Assembly: GCA_028717345.1 (NCBI GenBank)
Contig: JAQUNZ010000007.1
Coordinates: 1 to 58,956, forward strand
Direction of reading: 5' to 3'
DNA from: Candidatus Methanoperedens sp.
GTDB taxonomy: Archaea; Halobacteriota; Methanosarcinia; Methanosarcinales; Methanoperedenaceae
DNA length: 58,956 nt
Below, piece after piece: positions 58,762 through 58,956 of the stretch; within the stretch, counting starts at the first letter, position 1, and each line of letters starts with the position of its first letter. The notes below the pieces were generated by a model. The model was not told the origin of the DNA and did not search any database. It saw only the letters and a list, made by a program, of their open reading frames with translations. Position numbers and translations under genes: made by a program.

Positions 58762-58956
58762 GGGAGTGTAATCAATTTTGCTGAAACTTCTATAATGTAA
58801 AACAAATATTATAGGAGTCGAGAAAAAAAGGCAAAATTATTCACAAGGGAACAGGCGCGAACCTGGTTAAGAGACAACAATCTGAAAGATGGAAGAAGTA
58901 TCGAGAATGCTTTTATTGCTGAGATCAAAGACGTCCTCCAAGAAGCATTAGAAGAG
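58762..58956 (+). mobile_element. IS256-like element, terminal fragment (right copy)
   Basis: The element begins at 58762 with GGGAGTGTAATCAATTTTGC and runs off the window; it is the inverse of the left copy at 1-127 (126 of 127 bases identical). The transposase frame (58828-58956) encodes 43 residues including IENAFIAEIKDVLQEALEE, but its start codon is AAG (58828-58830) in place of the ATG in the left copy. No other start codon lies in frame before an upstream TAA, so this copy may be silent. Confidence 0.8.

Noticed and set aside
1-58956. Composite transposon spanning the window
   Set aside because: The segment between the IS copies is mostly core chromosomal genes; assembly ending at repeats explains the ends better.
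1-58956. CRISPR array
   Set aside because: No series of regularly spaced identical repeats was seen; the only short tandem repeats are the three-unit decamers.

Overview
The window looks like a chromosomal contig from a methanogen-lineage euryarchaeon. The information-processing genes are archaeal: ribosomal proteins L18e, L13, S9 and S2, RNA polymerase subunits N and K, archaeal DnaG, a 7S-type SRP RNA, archaeal tRNAs and archaeal TATA boxes. It also carries two subunits of the acetyl-CoA decarbonylase/synthase complex (cdhD, cdhE), a CooT-like nickel protein, LarC and archaeal CobT. Together with a superoxide dismutase and the mid-range GC content, this fits the Methanosarcinales, perhaps the Methanoperedens (ANME-2d) group. 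That placement is inference: no mcr gene or 16S rRNA is present. Both ends of the window run into copies of the same IS256-like element, in opposite orientation and both leaving the window. This is what an assembly break at a repeat looks like.

Layout. 1-5510: IS end, then a restriction-modification island (orphan UPF0175 protein, DNA methyltransferase, TdeIII-like endonuclease) lying between two copies of the 5' part of an Rsm22-type methyltransferase gene; only the second copy is complete. 5.6-9.6 kb: small unknown genes, DUF473, a PAC2 protein, MEMO1, S2, RpoK. 9.6-11.4 kb: tRNA-Pro, RpoN, S9, L13, L18e and a heavily structured L18e leader. 11.4-15 kb: a radical SAM protein, an M23-like protein, an unknown protein, two H-protein-like lipoyl carriers and a JAMM protease. 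15-24 kb: MutS-like ATPase, SOD, VapBC, methyltransferase-like membrane protein, EamA transporter, HtrA, GMP synthase subunit B, PyrK/PyrD. 24.1-28.8 kb: tRNA-Met, tRNA-Asn, an Lrp regulator with a cysteine tail, a ferredoxin plus second PAC2 protein, and a sulfur-relay operon (E1-like protein, TusA, DsrE, DsrF, DsrH).

28.8-35.3 kb is one long minus-strand unit: regulator, HMG-CoA synthase, thiolase, DUF35 protein, ABC ATPase, ABC permease, site-2 protease. 35.3-36.3 kb is an RNA cluster (tRNA-Pro, SRP RNA, tRNA-Ser). 36.3-45.8 kb: CorA-like transporter, TolB-like propeller, type II GAPDH, CooT, bactofilin-like protein, DUF167, a small Toprim protein, DnaG, CobT, a regulator, a ferredoxin and small membrane proteins. 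45.9-49.7 kb: cdhD, cdhE and ftsZ. 49.7-58.7 kb: nucleotide hydrolase-like protein, U32 peptidase, aminotransferase, methyltransferase, DUF1284, nicotinate phosphoribosyltransferase, DUF475 and LarC.

The items most worth a second look are the radical SAM / M23-like / double H-protein cluster, which may be a lipoyl-type carrier system with a dedicated maturase; the sulfur-relay operon with its own E1-like enzyme and an inverted-repeat operator; the R-M insertion that duplicated the start of a host gene; and a decameric TCTGCG repeat that occurs both between genes and inside the U32 peptidase gene.
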